A stretch of 64,000 nt of DNA from Cololabis saira (GCF_033807715.1 NC_084606.1:35315898-35379897); one strand, 5' to 3'. Shown: positions 1-11,836, counted from the stretch's first letter. Program-made: numbers and translations. The notes: generated by a model from the letters alone, not told the origin.

Positions 1-242
1 CTCTGAATCAGGGGGTGTTTCGGCCTTTAAACACTAAACACCCTCATCAAAGGTGGACAGCTATAGGGTGATCTAGCCTTAGCTTGTGTCCCATGCCCAA
101 TCATGAGGATTTGCCTAGATGAAAAATGGCTAATCTCCCAGGGACTATGCAAGGCAGGGGCGTCCTCTTCCCTGAGCCGAGCCTATAGCTGACCGCTTAC
201 CTCATGGTCCTCCTAACGGTTGGAAGGTTGGAGTTCGGATTC

Positions 243-509
243 TCAGGTGGGAGTTCTTGGAGCCCAGCAAGGGTCCTTCCGTTTGATCCCCAACCACTGG
301 CTGCCTCTTTCAGCTGCTTCAGAGATTGCTCTGATAGTCTGTTGCAGAGCCTGTCCTTGGATTCCAAGGTCCTTCAACAATCTGCTGGTGGAAGAAGCCA
401 CAAATCCCCTGCATCCAACTTCAACTGGGTAGACTTTTGCACTCCAGCCACGTCGAGATCCGTCTGCTGCCAGCTCTGTGTATCGCAGTTTTTTGCGCTC
501 ATACGCCTC
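243..509 (-). pseudogene. LINE fragment, C-terminal REL-endonuclease-like region
   Basis: An 88-codon open frame reads on the minus strand from 509 to a stop at 243-245. It contains the segment YPVEVGCRGF followed by a leucine-rich stretch (SRLLKDLGI) and an alpha-helical AISEAAERGS segment ending in WLGIKRKD. This arrangement (E-V-G-C-R-G followed by 'LL.DLGI') is the pattern I know from the extreme C-terminus of vertebrate non-LTR retrotransposons with restriction-enzyme-like endonucleases (R2/NeSL/Rex6-type). A stop (TAG) lies just upstream, so only this tail survives. Assignment to one clade is not possible from this piece alone. Confidence 0.5.
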
Positions 510-706
510 CTAACAGTTAACATTTGTATCAAAACACCACAAACAATATTTAAATCATCTGCATGTGCATTTTGGCTTTCTGTATGTACTTTTTGTGTGT
601 ATCTCACACTATTAAATGCAATAAGAATGCTATCAAAACAAAATGCCCATGTCACAAGAGTATTCACATGCATAGTGATATGTGTGATGTGCACAGTGTT
701 TTTTAA

Positions 707-1165
707 TTAGTGAGATGATTGGCACTGCATGGAGCCAACAAGAGAGGTGTATGCTGGAGTAAACCCACTTAGGTTCACCTTTATGGAGTCATTCAAATGT
801 TCATCAGTCAGTCTTGTTCTGAACTTTGATTTCATCACATTCATATCAGAAAAGGCTGACTCACAGAGGTATGTGGACCCAAGCAAAGCAAACATTTTCA
901 AAGCTGCTTGGTGAAGGTTTTTGTAGTTGTCTGGGTCTACTAAGCTCCAGAAATGTTGAGAATGCTGCTGAACTGCACATTATTGCAAAGGGAATAATGA
1001 AACTAATTGGCAAATAATCACTTTTTGTAGGTAGGAGGAGGGACACCTGTGAATTTGATTGGATACAAGGTGGCAGTTGGCCGAGTGACCTATCAATTTG
1101 GTGAGCTACTTTGAAAGGGGCTGCAAGCTACTGGTAGCTCACGAGCGACGCGTTGGAGACCCCTG
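707..1165 (-). mobile_element. hAT element remnant with hATC dimerisation domain
   Basis: On the minus strand a frame from about 970 to 707 encodes a typical hAT C-terminal dimerisation segment: LLGSTYLCESAFSDMN, then KSKFRTRLTDEHLNDSIKVN. This matches the hATC pattern of ZBED/GTF2IRD2-like and Charlie-type transposases (serine-rich 'CESAFS' plus 'R.RLTDEHL'). The plus-strand sequence ending GAGACCCCTG at 1156-1165 reads CAGGGGTCTCCAA on the minus strand, the classic CAGGGG hAT terminus. The transposase N-terminus and catalytic core are missing between terminus and hATC, so this is an internally deleted copy. I did not find the other terminus. Confidence 0.6.
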
Positions 1166-2050
1166 ATCTAAAGTAATCAAAATCGTGTTTGCAGTTATTT
1201 TTGCCCTCAATAATACAATGTAGTTGTGATATAACACTACTTCACTGCCTTCTTTTTCTGCTGACTATTTTTCCAACAGCGGTGGCAGCAGTCGCAATCA
1301 TTTATCCCAAACTAGACCGTTTTTTGTCCACCTTCTTCAAAGTCAAGATCTTCTTTTTCTTTGTTTTGAAGAGAAATTTGCAGGATGAAACACGGAGAGT
1401 TACAGAGTTACGGAGAGTTAAGAAGATTCGGGGTGTTAGGATTTCATGAAATTGTTAAATCTCAAAGAATTCAAAACCGGTGGGCTCTCTCTTCATATTC
1501 AAAGTAATCTCGTATTGATTAATACACGGAGCCAACCCCTGGGTTAAGGGTAGACAAAGATTAGATTAGAAGTTAAGAACAATACACATAGTATTGTTGG
1601 AGAGGAGATGGTGGGAAAGGTGACACCTTAAGGTGTCTTCCCCTTGAGCTGGCTCTACCAATGAAATTAATTTGCAATATACATACCATTGTTGAAGAGG
1701 AGACGGTGGGGAATAAGCAGACGCTTAGCTGTGGGGAGTCTCACCTGTGAGCTAGGCTTGACACCCCAGGGAAAGGAAGATGGAAGTGACACGTCCCGTT
1801 GGCTCCACCAATGAAATTCATTTGCAAAGGACACCCCCCATTTTTTAGTTTAAAATCAACTGGACTGATGATCACCGTGTGCATTTCTCTCCTACCCACG
1901 TGGTCTGAGACAAATGTACCTCCGGCCGGAAAACCTTGTACTTGACATAATTAAAAGTTGTATTAACCTGTGTTTCTATTCCACTAATTTTCTTTTGGTT
2001 CACCAGACAAACAAACATGAATCTTTCAGGGGATAGAACGTGGAGAGTTA
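1166..2050. other. No gene; degenerate internal duplication
   Basis: AT-rich DNA without a convincing coding frame. Two similar segments (about 1590-1680 and 1685-1830) share the phrases 'attgttg(g/a)agaggagacggtgg' and 'accaatgaaatt(a/c)atttgcaa', so this stretch holds an old imperfect tandem duplication. No gene seen. Confidence 0.4.
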
Positions 2051-2529
2051 AGCCTGAATTATGGTTCTGGGTCAAACCAATGCAGAGCACACGCCGTCAC
2101 TGTGACGCCGTCGTGGACCCTTCAGACTTCTCCGTCACTCCATTTCGTCGCGGTGCAGTACCCCCCTGGACCGCTAATTCGCGATCTTTTCCTGAATGGT
2201 TTGTCCCACTTTTTCTGGTCACAGTGAATCAAAGAGATAAGGACAACTATTGTGCAAAAAAACAAAACAAAAAAAATCACACATACACGAAGAAAAGAGC
2301 GCTGAAAGTTCATGACTGCTTCAAACCGGAAACCGGAAATGCGTTGCTTCCGAGCGAACCAATCACAGCCCTCTCCGTCTGCGTTTGGTCTGGGTCGCCT
2401 CGACGCGTAGTTACAATTTTCGGGAGGTGCACGTCAGTGACGGCATCAGTGACGGCGTGTGGTCTGCGTCGACGCAGACCACACGCCGTAGGCACGGCAT
2501 CGTTTTGACGCAGAACCATAACTCAAGCT
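2051..2529. mobile_element. Harbinger-like MITE with TTA target duplication
   Basis: The left end reads AGCCTGAATTATGGTTCTG and the right end, reverse-complemented, reads AGCTTGAGTTATGGTTCTG, giving terminal inverted repeats that match at nearly every base and extend a few bases further (GTCAAA). The flanks are TTA at 2048-2050 and TTA at 2530-2532, the three-base TWA-type target duplication of PIF/Harbinger elements. At 479 bp and with no transposase it is non-autonomous. Near its right end lies a perfect 38-bp palindrome (2452-2489). Confidence 0.7.
2452..2489. repeat. Perfect 38-bp palindrome
   Basis: The 19-base arm ACGGCGTGTGGTCTGCGTC is followed without a spacer by its exact reverse complement; the centre is GTCGAC at 2468-2473. 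It lies inside the Harbinger-like MITE and is CpG-rich. I checked every base pair and found no mismatch. Confidence 0.9.
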
Positions 2530-2532
2530 TTA

Positions 2533-4535
2533 TGCTCATAAAAAGTAAAACACAGTTCAACGGAAACACCGACCTCCCAAAGCTCTACCTTTATCGCAAA
2601 TTCAGAGTTTCGCTTTTGGTTTGCAACAAAGTGTAATGGAAATTAATCTAATGCTCAAGATTACTCTTGTTTGGTCCCATCTTCTAATTATCTCCTCCAT
2701 TGTTACTTCCTTTGGTCTCTAAGTTGCTTCTGTCCACTGCAGCTCTGTGAGCTCGTTTCATGGTTTTTGATGTGTGGCATAGTGTCAATATCGCAAGTTA
2801 TCGCAAGAGACGAATAGGATAGGACTCAAGTCTAGGTGGTTTTAGTCAATACTAGGCACGGGAATCCACAACACTTCCTAACAATAATCAAATATTCCTT
2901 CAAATCAAACTGAAACACATCATTTAAACATGAAAAATAACTTATTTGTGCTGCTTTAAGACGATAGCTCTCAGCATATGTGCATCATCTGTCCAGAAAA
3001 AGTGTCTAATGCTACCAAGTTAACGAGAAAATTGGAAATTGAACATCCCTTTCACATTATGAAAAACTTAATGGGACTTAAAAAGGGATGGGGCTTTGAA
3101 CAGGAAGCATAAAGGATACTCTTTGGATTCGGCAGATGTTGTTTGACGAGGTAATTTCAAGACAAGACCTGTTTGTAAGACAAATCACGGTTGAGTTTTT
3201 AGTTTCAGATGCAGCAAATGAGATGCGCTTTTGTCTGACAACAGAGAAAAAACTAAAATCAACACTGTGTCAGACATCAGAGCAGCACCTCACACAGATG
3301 TTGCAGGTAAACTGCAAATTCCTTAGCAAATAGACCTTCTGACATAAATTAGGCTTCACATCTACTTCCAAATGTCAGTGTCAGAGACAATCAAAGACAA
3401 CTTTAGCGCACATAAATTCCATGAATAATAAGAAAGTTGTTTGTGATGTTTTGGGGGACATATATATTTGCATTTTAAATTTGTATATAGGTGTTATTTG
3501 AGGCTTATATACTTGCCCTGTGGCATGCTTAAGGCGTAAGATGTTTAATTACATCTGTACTATGTTCTCTAAATATAACCAAAGGAGGCACTTTCCTTAG
3601 ATGTGAGCTTCTCCTTCCACAGAGGGAATAGATAAAACACATTTAGTTGCAGTGGAATCGGTTTTCGTGTCAATGAACTTCCATCAGCTGTCAAAAAAAC
3701 TGAGAAAAACTCTCTGTGAAATCTTATGACATCAAATGGGGTTATATTTCAACCTCATAAACATGCCATGTCACATTGTGATCATTTAAATGTTCTGCCT
3801 TTACATGTACATCGCCTGACTAAGCTCTTGGGGTACTCCACTTTATTAACTGGATGTCTGTTGATCTTGTAATACCGGTGTTTCTGAAGCTTCTTCAATG
3901 ATAACAACTTCCTCCTTTGGGAGCAGCAAGACACCACACAGTTAGAAGTGTTATAATCCAAAACAAGAACCTGAGAGGCTCTAAAATATCCTGTTGATAA
4001 TTCCTTAAATAATAATGTGGACCTGTGTTCATGCTGAAACACAGATTGGAGCAGCTTGACATTTTGCTTCTAGCGCTCTGGTTGAGGGGGCTCTCTGGGG
4101 GAATCCCCGGCTGCTGGAGTGACAGATGCCCTGCCCCACCACCACTGAAATGAGGGACAAATGTAGAGCTTGTCATGGGCCAGTGAGCAGTACACCTGAG
4201 AGGGCTCTCGTTCTGTTACTCTTTCAAATGCCCACACAAACACGCACACACACCCTATGCAGCCAGGGCCGGGCTGTGCGTCAGAGAATCCCCCCCAGAG
4301 ATTTGATCCTTGCTTGTTTTTGTGTGAGTGGGGAGCCACACAGACACTGCCTCCATTTTTAACTCATCACAGGGTTCAACGCAGCACTGTGGCTCGGATC
4401 ACCCACAAGACTTTGTGGTGCTCTAATACAATATTAGTTTCCAAAAATACACAAGGAAATAAGTGGGTTATGTATCATTCAATAATATTAAAAGATGAGC
4501 CATAGAGATAAGCCTTTCAATGTAAATACCATTTT
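2533..4535. other. AT-rich DNA, nothing recognised
   Basis: Stretch of about 2 kb. Open frames are short and lack recognisable motifs or codon bias; nothing I can support as a gene, RNA gene or element. Confidence 0.4.
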
Positions 4536-5392
4536 TAGGGCCCGAGCACTGACAGTGCGAAGGCCCTATCGTATCTGTAGGATTTTTTTTTACTATTCCG
4601 ACGAAATGAGGGCCTTTTTGCCCCCCTAAACGTGCCCCAAAAGTCACCAAATTTTGCACGCAAGCCAGGCCTGGCGAAAAATTTTATATTTAATGGTTTG
4701 CATTAATGGGCGTGGCCTAATGGCTCAACAGCGCCCCCTAGAAAACTTTGTGCCTCAAGCCCCACAATACGGTTTGACGTACATGCACAAAAACCGGTAC
4801 ACACCTGTATCATGTCGCAACTTAAAGAAAAGTCTCTTGAAGCCATGGCCGAAACCGAACAGGAAGTCGGCCATTTTTTAATTAATCGTGTCATTTTGGC
4901 GCAATTTATGCCATTTCTTCGGCAGCTTCTTCGCCGTCACGTGCACCCAGGTGTGTTATACATCAAAATGTGCGGCTCGATCCTGCGACGATGCGCATTA
5001 CTTTTCTCAGTCAAAAGCGGTACTGTGGCGACGATAGACGCCAAAAAGCGCACCCCCCCTTCTTCTGATTGGTCGATATCTGATAGTTCCTACTTTCTGC
5101 CATAACTTTTGAATGGTTTGACATAGAGAGTCGTGGGTGGTGTCATCGGACTCGGTTTTGAGTCCTTGACCTTCATTGGCATTAATTTGTCCCGCCCCTT
5201 TTTCTGATTGGTTGATATCTGGTTCCTACTTTCTGCCATAACTTTTGAATGGTTTGATATAGAGAGTCGTGGCTGGTGTCATCTGCTAAATGTCCAGTTC
5301 TGAAGAATCTACATGCAAGTCATACAAGCTTCCACTGCAGCCTGAACGTGCACAAGGGTGCTGGGGCCCGTTCATCGCTGCTTGCAGCTTTA
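4536..5392. repeat. Interspersed repeat with GGGCCC ends
   Basis: The block starts with GGGCCCGAGCACTGACAGTG and ends with GGGGCCCGTTCATCGCTGCT plus TGCAGCTTTAA. The phrases 'agggcccgagcac.gacagtgcgaaggccc' and 'aactttgtgcctcaagccccac' are ones I recognise from a widespread fish repeat, but I cannot name its class. It holds an imperfect tandem duplication of about 135 bp: the phrase TTTCTGCCATAACTTTTGAA occurs at 5093-5112 and again at 5230-5249, with matching flanks including a CTGATTGGT box. Short open frames inside are not genes. Confidence 0.5.
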
Positions 5393-6573
5393 ATTTTTCT
5401 AACTTTTGGCATCAGTGTTATGAAGCAGTGTCAAAGATACATCCTCAAATACACTGAGACATTATCTTCAGTGATGTTTCTGAGGTCATCAGGTGTTATG
5501 GGTCCGTAGATATCGTACACCTTCACTCAAGTGACCCAGTCAAGGTGGATTGCACCGTGTCTTGTGTCCCATCAGGACTGACCCACAGTTCATCCCTCTT
5601 AAGCCACAACCATCCGGAGGTGAGGCTGCCCTGCAGCCCTAATACAACTGACAGTCCTCTGATGGTCAGCAATCTTGTTGTTGGCAATAACTATGGAGAT
5701 GGTTTCTGCAGTGGCCTTTGGCGCCTGGACATGCTGACAGCAGTATTTGACCTCGGGGCTAGTGCTAAAGATGTATTTTAGGGAACCAATCCCAGGGCAC
5801 AGTGGATAAGCTGGTGAGTGGACTGGGAAGAACATTACAGAGTTCTTGTACCAAAAACCTGACTTGCTGGGGCGCTGCCTACCAGATCTTTGTCCTAGAC
5901 ATCTCCCTTTTCATTGCAAGTTGGAAACAAGAGCAGTATAATGTCCAAAAGTAGGTGGATGGTATTGTGCTCAATGCCTGATTAAAAAAGTCCCAGTTTG
6001 TGTCTTTGTTTACTTTCTTGCAAGGAGACGAGCAATACAAGGAGAGATCTGTGGCTTCAGGCAATCCCTAGAGTGGATTAAATTATGAAACTGAATGTTT
6101 GTATCATAGTCACTTCATCACAGGTAAGTCAAAAAGTCAAAATATAACTGTTCTACTATTAAAAGTCATAGTAGCCAAAGGTGATGCTTCTTTGAAAAGA
6201 GAATGTCTGAAATACATCAGGAGATTCAACAAGGTAACTAAACATGTCTAAGTATGGCATTAGTGGCATCATTGTCCACTTTGATTGAGATAAAACTGTA
6301 TGGACATATCTCCATCTTAATAAATTAAGTTGTTTTTTTTTTAATATAAAACACTGCATTATATAACATTTTGCCTGACAGGCTTTATGATTTGGTTACT
6401 AAATAGTTACAAAGCAACACTGCAGCAAAACTGCAGTGTATTTAACACCTTTATTAGCAAACACTGACAATATTGTTTTCAAATCCATTCAAATTCGATG
6501 GGTTGATATCACTCTAAAAGCTTCACACAAAAGCAAAGTATCCAGATGTGTTCTTCTTATGAAACCTTTTTTT
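5393..6573. other. No gene recognised
   Basis: Mostly AT-rich single-copy-like DNA. A 79-codon frame on the plus strand (5545-5781) and one on the opposite strand over the same bases exist, but neither shows a known motif or plausible splice sites, so I do not call a gene. Confidence 0.35.
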
Positions 6574-6920
6574 TTAAGGAGCTTGAGGCTCCTTTTAAGA
6601 AATGAGACTCTCTAGCGCCACCCTTCACCACGACGGCCGTCGGGGGTACTGCGGCCAACAGTGAAGCCGGCACGGGAGAACGGGGAGAACGCACATGCAG
6701 CGTCATGTGACGTCACATCCGCAGGACAGCGCGGGAAATTCGGGCCCGAATTGCAGCACATTTTGCAGCACACAGCCTGTTCAAGGCAACGGAGAGATAC
6801 ACTAGAGGGCTCATTCTTTTGGGTTTGGAACGCTTCATCTGACATTATTACTAGAAAACTTGAAATGTATACGGATTTTTTTCATAAATCTTGCCACAAT
6901 CCGGCCTCAAGCTCCTTTAA
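6574..6920 (-). mobile_element. TTAA-target MITE, copy 1
   Basis: About 347 bp bounded by TTAA on both sides (6574-6577 and 6917-6920) with ends GGAGCTTGAGGC and, at the far side, its inverted partner CTCAAGCTCCT. It is in reverse orientation to the other four copies (13337, 36339, 49014, 57681). It has no transposase. TTAA duplication is the signature of piggyBac-type transposition; calling it piggyBac-derived is inference because no transposase sequence is present. The interior contains TGACGTCA at 6708-6715, a perfect cAMP-response-element octamer. Confidence 0.75.
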
Positions 6921-7780
6921 GTTAAATATGTAAAATATGTGTATTTCTGCATGAAGTTGGACATTTTACCAAAATGGTTAAAAGAGACTGGTGCACCTAG
7001 TGGTCATTTGATGAACTGCAACTTCCTCAACTTGATTGTGTCCTGCAGCGTAATTGTGTTGCTTAGAAACACCAACCAGTAACCCTTAGAAACTACAGCC
7101 AAACATGTAATCTGAATCCACATCCTTATGATGATTTGATTCATAAAGAACCTCAGAGGAAATGTTACTTTGCCTTTACAAGTAAACAAAACCCTGGATA
7201 ATTAAACCGTCCTCAGAGCTACAGATTCCCATTACAAATGGCCTTCCAACTTCTCTAGCGTTCTGATGAACGCCAAAATAAAGCTGCCAGTGCTTTCTCC
7301 AGATGTGAACGCTCCGCTCCGGTTGCAACGAAGACGTGCTGTGACCGTGCATATGTTCATTCCTGACTTTTCTGCATCTCAATCATGTCAGCTTGCATCA
7401 CTGGCAACACTGGATTCTCGCCAAACAAAAAAGTCAAGGCGTTAATGAAGGTATGAAGAGGAGGATTCTAAAATAAAACCGATTAACCAATGGGGTTTTA
7501 ATCAGAATGTCTTTATGGTGGCACTGCAGGAATTCTTCATCACCTCTGTATCCACCCCCACTGGACGATGGGCAACCTCCCAGAGTGCCTTGCTGCGTGG
7601 CCTTTTCAATAATGTAGAGGGGGAAAGAAGAGAGATAAAATGAGGGAGGAAACGATTTCTTGGCGCTGTAGGAGCCCCCTGCGTGACATTTACCTCGAGC
7701 AAAGCCGTCAGTGTGTGTGTGTACGTGTGAGTGTGTGTGTGTTTAATCCCACTATGCCAGACTAATGATACCCCCCTCTG

Positions 7781-7816
<36 letters not shown>

Positions 7817-8397
7817 CCTTTAGAATCACACTGAACAGACACAAGTTGGAAAAATTGAGCTATAATGGCAAAGAGGGGGTGCAAATAGTCTGAAAAGGGA
7901 GCTCAAGAGCAGTATTCCCACCTGCATGACAAGTGTGGCTCAGGAAAGACACTGGAGCTGGAAATAACGAGAAAAGGTTAATGAATAGAAGAGCGGAGCA
8001 ATCGTGTTCAATATGTCAGCTCCCTGCGTTACTGTTTCATTCTTCATTAACCATACCCCATATATGCCTTATATACCGCGTCTCTCCCCTGGGGGGGAGT
8101 CGGCCACCCCTCCTCTCAGATTACACATGAAAAAGGAGGATCTTTGCGAATGTTTTGAAAAAGATGGAAGACACGTCTGCTGCCCGCGACTTTAGCCACT
8201 GAAGGCCTTCGTAATAGCGCTACGGAAACCAGCTACAACTGAAATTTACATTTTTATATTAAACCCACTGGGTCTCTCATCACAAGTTGTGCAGCAGCAG
8301 CTGATGCAGCAGCTGTATCGGGTGGAGCTTCCTTGTTGGAAGAAAGTGCTCCTTCCAGGGCTTGGAAGCAGCATTTAAGAAAGCGCTATCTTTAGAA
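6921..8397. other. No gene; CA microsatellite
   Basis: AT-rich DNA with short GT runs near 7711-7742 and a (CA)n run at 7782-7813. Open frames across these runs are artefacts of the repeat. No gene seen. Confidence 0.4.
7782..7813. repeat. (CA)n microsatellite
   Basis: Sixteen uninterrupted CA units, preceded at 7711-7742 by interrupted GT-rich runs on the same strand. Confidence 0.95.
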
Positions 8398-8872
8398 CAG
8401 GGGTCGGCAACCCGCGGCTCTGCTCTTTAGCGCCGCCCTAGTGGCTCCCTGGAGCTTTTTCAAACATGTTTGACCTTTTTTTTCCTTTTTTTCTTCTTTT
8501 TTTTCTCTTTTTCCTTTTTTTCTCTTTTTTTCTTTTTTTTCCTCTTTTTTCCCTCTCTTTTTTTCTTTTTCTTTTTTCTTATTTTTTTCTTTTTTTCTCT
8601 TTTTTTCTTCCTTTTTCCTTTCCTTTTTAATCTTGACATTTCGACTTTTTTCTCCACATTTCGACTTTTTTCTCAACATTTCGACTTTTTCTCGTAGTGC
8701 ATAATGAAAAAAAAAACTTCCCCCAGTTATAACTAATATAGAAACATGCAGCATGTGTTGTCTTCATTCTAAGGCTTATACAAGACTTTTCATTTTTTGC
8801 GGCTCCAGACATGTTTGTTTTTTGTTTTTGGTCCAATATGGCTCTTTCAACATTTTGGGTTGCCGACCCCTG
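8398..8872. mobile_element. hAT MITE with polypyrimidine core
   Basis: Ends are CAGGGGTCGGCAACCC (8398-8413) and GGGTTGCCGACCCCTG (8857-8872), a perfect 16-bp inverted repeat. The flanking 8-mers CTTTAGAA and ATCTAGAA agree at 6 of 8 positions and fit the NTCTAGAN target preference of Charlie/Buster hAT elements. The core 8468-8630 is an almost pure T/C tract; the lysine-rich frames on the minus strand are a by-product of this tract and not genes. It also carries three copies of a short 'catttcgacttttttctc' phrase after the tract. Confidence 0.8.
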
Positions 8873-9460
8873 ATCTAGAAGGTTCAACTTGAAGCTCTGG
8901 ATGACTCTTGGATAATAAACAACACAATCAAGATCTTTTGTTGCTACACCTGCAGAATCTTGATATTATTTCAAAAACATGATGCAGTAAATTGATTTTA
9001 TGTGAGCTTTGCCAGAGAGTCAACTTTAATTATGGAAGCAATGAGTATTTGACTTGCGATGAGGCAAATTAAAGCAGGCTTCTGATTGGAGAAGATTAAC
9101 CCAGTTATCGTCATATCAAAAATGTATATTCAGTGCAGACAGTTAATGTTTGAAGCAACTCCATCACAATACCAACTCTGACCAAATGGTGGCAAAAGAA
9201 ATCTGCTGTGTTGAGAAAAAAGAGCCACTAATAAAACCACTGTTAATGCGTTTGGAACTGGGATGTCTTGTAATACCACTTTGCACCACGAAAGGTCCAC
9301 TTTGTTGTGTCTTATGCCAGGGGATGATGCTTGAAATGTATTGTGATATGCTGCCCCCATGTGGTCAGAAGAGGAGTTGATACTTAGAGTTTCTTTAAGG
9401 GTGACATTTAATTTTACAGCCAACACGTCAACTTAAAACACCCTAACATCAAAATAACTA
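8873..9460. other. No gene recognised
   Basis: About 590 bp of AT-rich DNA with two overlapping frames of under 100 codons on opposite strands and no recognisable motif. Confidence 0.35.
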
Positions 9461-9833
9461 TACAGGACTGTCTCAGAAAATTAGAATATTGTGATAAAGT
9501 CCTTTATTTTCTGTAATGCAAAAATGTCATACATTCTGGATTCATTACAAATCAGCTGAAATATTGCAAGCCTTTTATTATTTTAATATTGCTGATCATG
9601 GCTTACAGCTTAAGAAAACTCAAATATCCTATCTCAAAAAATTAGAATATTCTTGGGAATCTTTATCTTAAACTGTAAGCCATAATCAGCAATATTAAAA
9701 TAATAAAAGGCTTGCAATATTTCAGTTGATTTGTAATGAATCCAGAATGTATGACATTTTTGTTTTTTTTAATTTCTTTACAGAAAATAAAGCACTTTAT
9801 CACAACATTCAAATTTTCTGAGACAATCCTGTA
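9461..9833. mobile_element. Long-hairpin MITE with TA ends
   Basis: The left terminus TACAGGACTGTCTCAG pairs with CTGAGACAATCCTGTA at the right terminus. The inner sequences also pair over roughly 150 bases per arm (for example 'aatattgcaagccttttatt' near 9560 and its complement near 9700), so the whole unit can fold into one long hairpin with a loop of about 60 bases. The TA-bounded ends fit the Tc1/mariner superfamily. No transposase is present. A diverged relative lies at about 24660-24905. Confidence 0.7.
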
Positions 9834-10621
9834 CAAATGGTGATCATTTTCATTATTTATTTGAAAAGAATACACATTCAAACTCATACAACTCAAACTG
9901 TATCTTCCACATTTATCCAACTTACATCAAAAACAGATAATGATATTTGTTTGCAGCAGTTCACCCAATCACTGATCATCAGGCGCTATCACGTCTTAAA
10001 AATGACTTGATGTCACGGCTGAAAAAAGGTCGCAGCTCAATGTCAGTGTTTGTTTACGAAGACAGAAGTGATGGCCGATCTGAAATTGACCTCCTGTCAG
10101 TGAAGACGAATGTCAGGATAGTGTGAGGATGTGGAGGCTCCGCCAGAGAGGAATCTTCCCAACAGTTCTTGCTTTAAAAGTGAAGAAAATATAACCCGTA
10201 AAAACAAAAAGAACAGTGACACAGGCACAAGACTGAACCTGAATGTTACTTGACTTTTATAAATATTAAAGTCTTGGTCATAATGTTGCCATAGTTTAAC
10301 CCGTGTTTCGATGCAACTGCTTAATAACCTTATTATATGTGATTGGTTGAATGGTATGGCAACCAGCCTCCGTTCCAGAGATCTGGACTGGTTAGGGATA
10401 CAGAATATATGTGAGATTACCTGTAATATAATGCCACTGTATCGCTTTTCCTTGAAAAGTTTTGGTCCCATAATCCACTCTGTGCACGATACACGAGTCA
10501 AAGCAGTTGCTCGATCTCTAAGTCTAATGCTGACCTCTTGTGGAAAACTAATGCACTACCATCCACTCTTTTGGCCCTGCACAACTGATAAAAGTCTACT
10601 TTTGAAGCTTCCTCATCTCAG
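9834..10621. other. No gene recognised
   Basis: AT-rich DNA. Overlapping frames of about 130-150 codons exist on both strands (10097-10501 minus, 10311-10772 plus) but neither has a motif, and the plus frame runs on into the hAT element, so they are not called. Confidence 0.35.
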
Positions 10622-11836
10622 CAAGGTCTGTCCGTGGGCTGGTGCTGGGCGGCGGGCAGCGCTCTTCTCCACATGGCCAGGACGTGGAAGGTCTGGGCCA
10701 GGGATACTTGCGGCCCGCCAGGAGTTTTTATGTGGCTCCTGGTCATATTTCATACCTAGTTATTGTTTTTAATATTAAATCTTTTTATATATTGTTGCAT
10801 TTAATGTCACTTCTGGCCAGCGGCCGGCGTCACTTCCGGAAGTAAGCAAAACTAACATGGTTTACATATCGCATTTTGTAAATTATTAAAAGTTTAAGAT
10901 GCTCGGTAGTCTTTTCAGTTGGTTAATGATTCATTGGACAGTGTTTGTACATGTTAATCTCTGTTGGAGATGTTTTTACTACTTCAGATTTTTTGCCAGT
11001 TTTGCACAGTGATAATGTTTGTCACATTATTTGTTATTAACCTCCGTTGTAACGAGGAATTGTTTACATCATTAGGCTTCTAGGATTGGCCTGAATTTTT
11101 TTTCATTTGAATCTCTAAATGAGGACTTTGCATTTCAGATGGACTTCTATAATTTATAAATAATTTCATGCGATTGTTTTGTTTTGCTGATATAATGTAT
11201 AGATGTGTCATAAATAAAGGAGCTTATGGTTAATATTTTGGTTGCTTATTTATAACATCAAACTGGCTACTATGGACTGAAATACTTGTGCTCAATGCTT
11301 AATATAATATTCAAATAAGGAAATCTTGGTGGAAAGTGGTGCTTTGTCATTATGGCGTGTTTTATTAAAAGTAGGTCAATATCAACTTCATTAAGTTTGC
11401 ACAATGCATGGTTTCAAAATGAACTTGCATTTAAAATAATATTTCTTTATCTGAGTATTATATTTAACATTCACAATTACTAAATCTGGAGAGAATGAAT
11501 ACATAATTCATATGTAAACTACTCATTCCTGTGCACAAATGTATTATATATACATAAATCTTCGTCTTTGAGTGGAAAATACATTTTGAAAACCCCCACA
11601 TTTTTTCCTTTTTGCAGATGTGGCCCCCAGCCTAATCTAGTTGAATACCCCTGGTCTGGGCCGACGGGCCGACCCCGGCCCGGAGCTTCCCCACCTGGAG
11701 CTGCAGGGAGGACGCCAGCAGAGCCGTCTCCTTCTACAGCTCCTCACACAGCCAGCCAAGAAGATCGTCTGACAGGAACTCTGCTGGGTTTGAAACGGGA
11801 GCAGCAGTTCCTACTTTAATCCATAAAAACAGCTAG
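10622..11836 (+). pseudogene. Candidate host exon split by a hAT insertion
   Basis: A pyrimidine-rich acceptor (…CTCATCTCAG) at 10612-10621 precedes a GC-rich block, 10622-10698. Removing the hAT element and one copy of its target duplication joins this to 11662 onward in one frame that stays open to a TAG at 11834-11836, about 83 codons. In that frame almost every third base from 10628 to about 11757 is G or C, while the surroundings are AT-rich; this is strong evidence of former coding function. The frame includes an ALLHMARTWKVW segment. I do not recognise the product. The exon could be the last of a gene or a retained pseudogene fragment; the downstream donor is unclear. As it stands the coding frame is destroyed by the 955-bp insertion. 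Confidence 0.45.
10699..11653. mobile_element. Non-autonomous hAT, perfect 8-bp TSD
   Basis: The element starts CAGGGATACTTG and ends (reverse complement) CAGGGGTATTCAAC, and is flanked by a perfect direct 8-bp duplication GTCTGGGC at 10691-10698 and 11654-11661. The inside is AT-rich with no transposase frame. Both ends show GGCCC-containing subterminal sequence typical of CAGGGG-type hAT elements. The perfect duplication suggests a fairly young insertion. Confidence 0.85.

Noticed and set aside
5545..5781. Protein-like 78-codon frame, with a similar frame on the opposite strand
   Set aside because: No motif, and no splice sites I could trust; both strands cannot be coding.
8392..8754. Lysine-rich 120-codon minus-strand frame
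   Set aside because: It is the complement of the polypyrimidine core of the hAT MITE; pure low-complexity sequence.
9461..9833. MicroRNA precursor
   Set aside because: The hairpin is far too long and has transposon termini.
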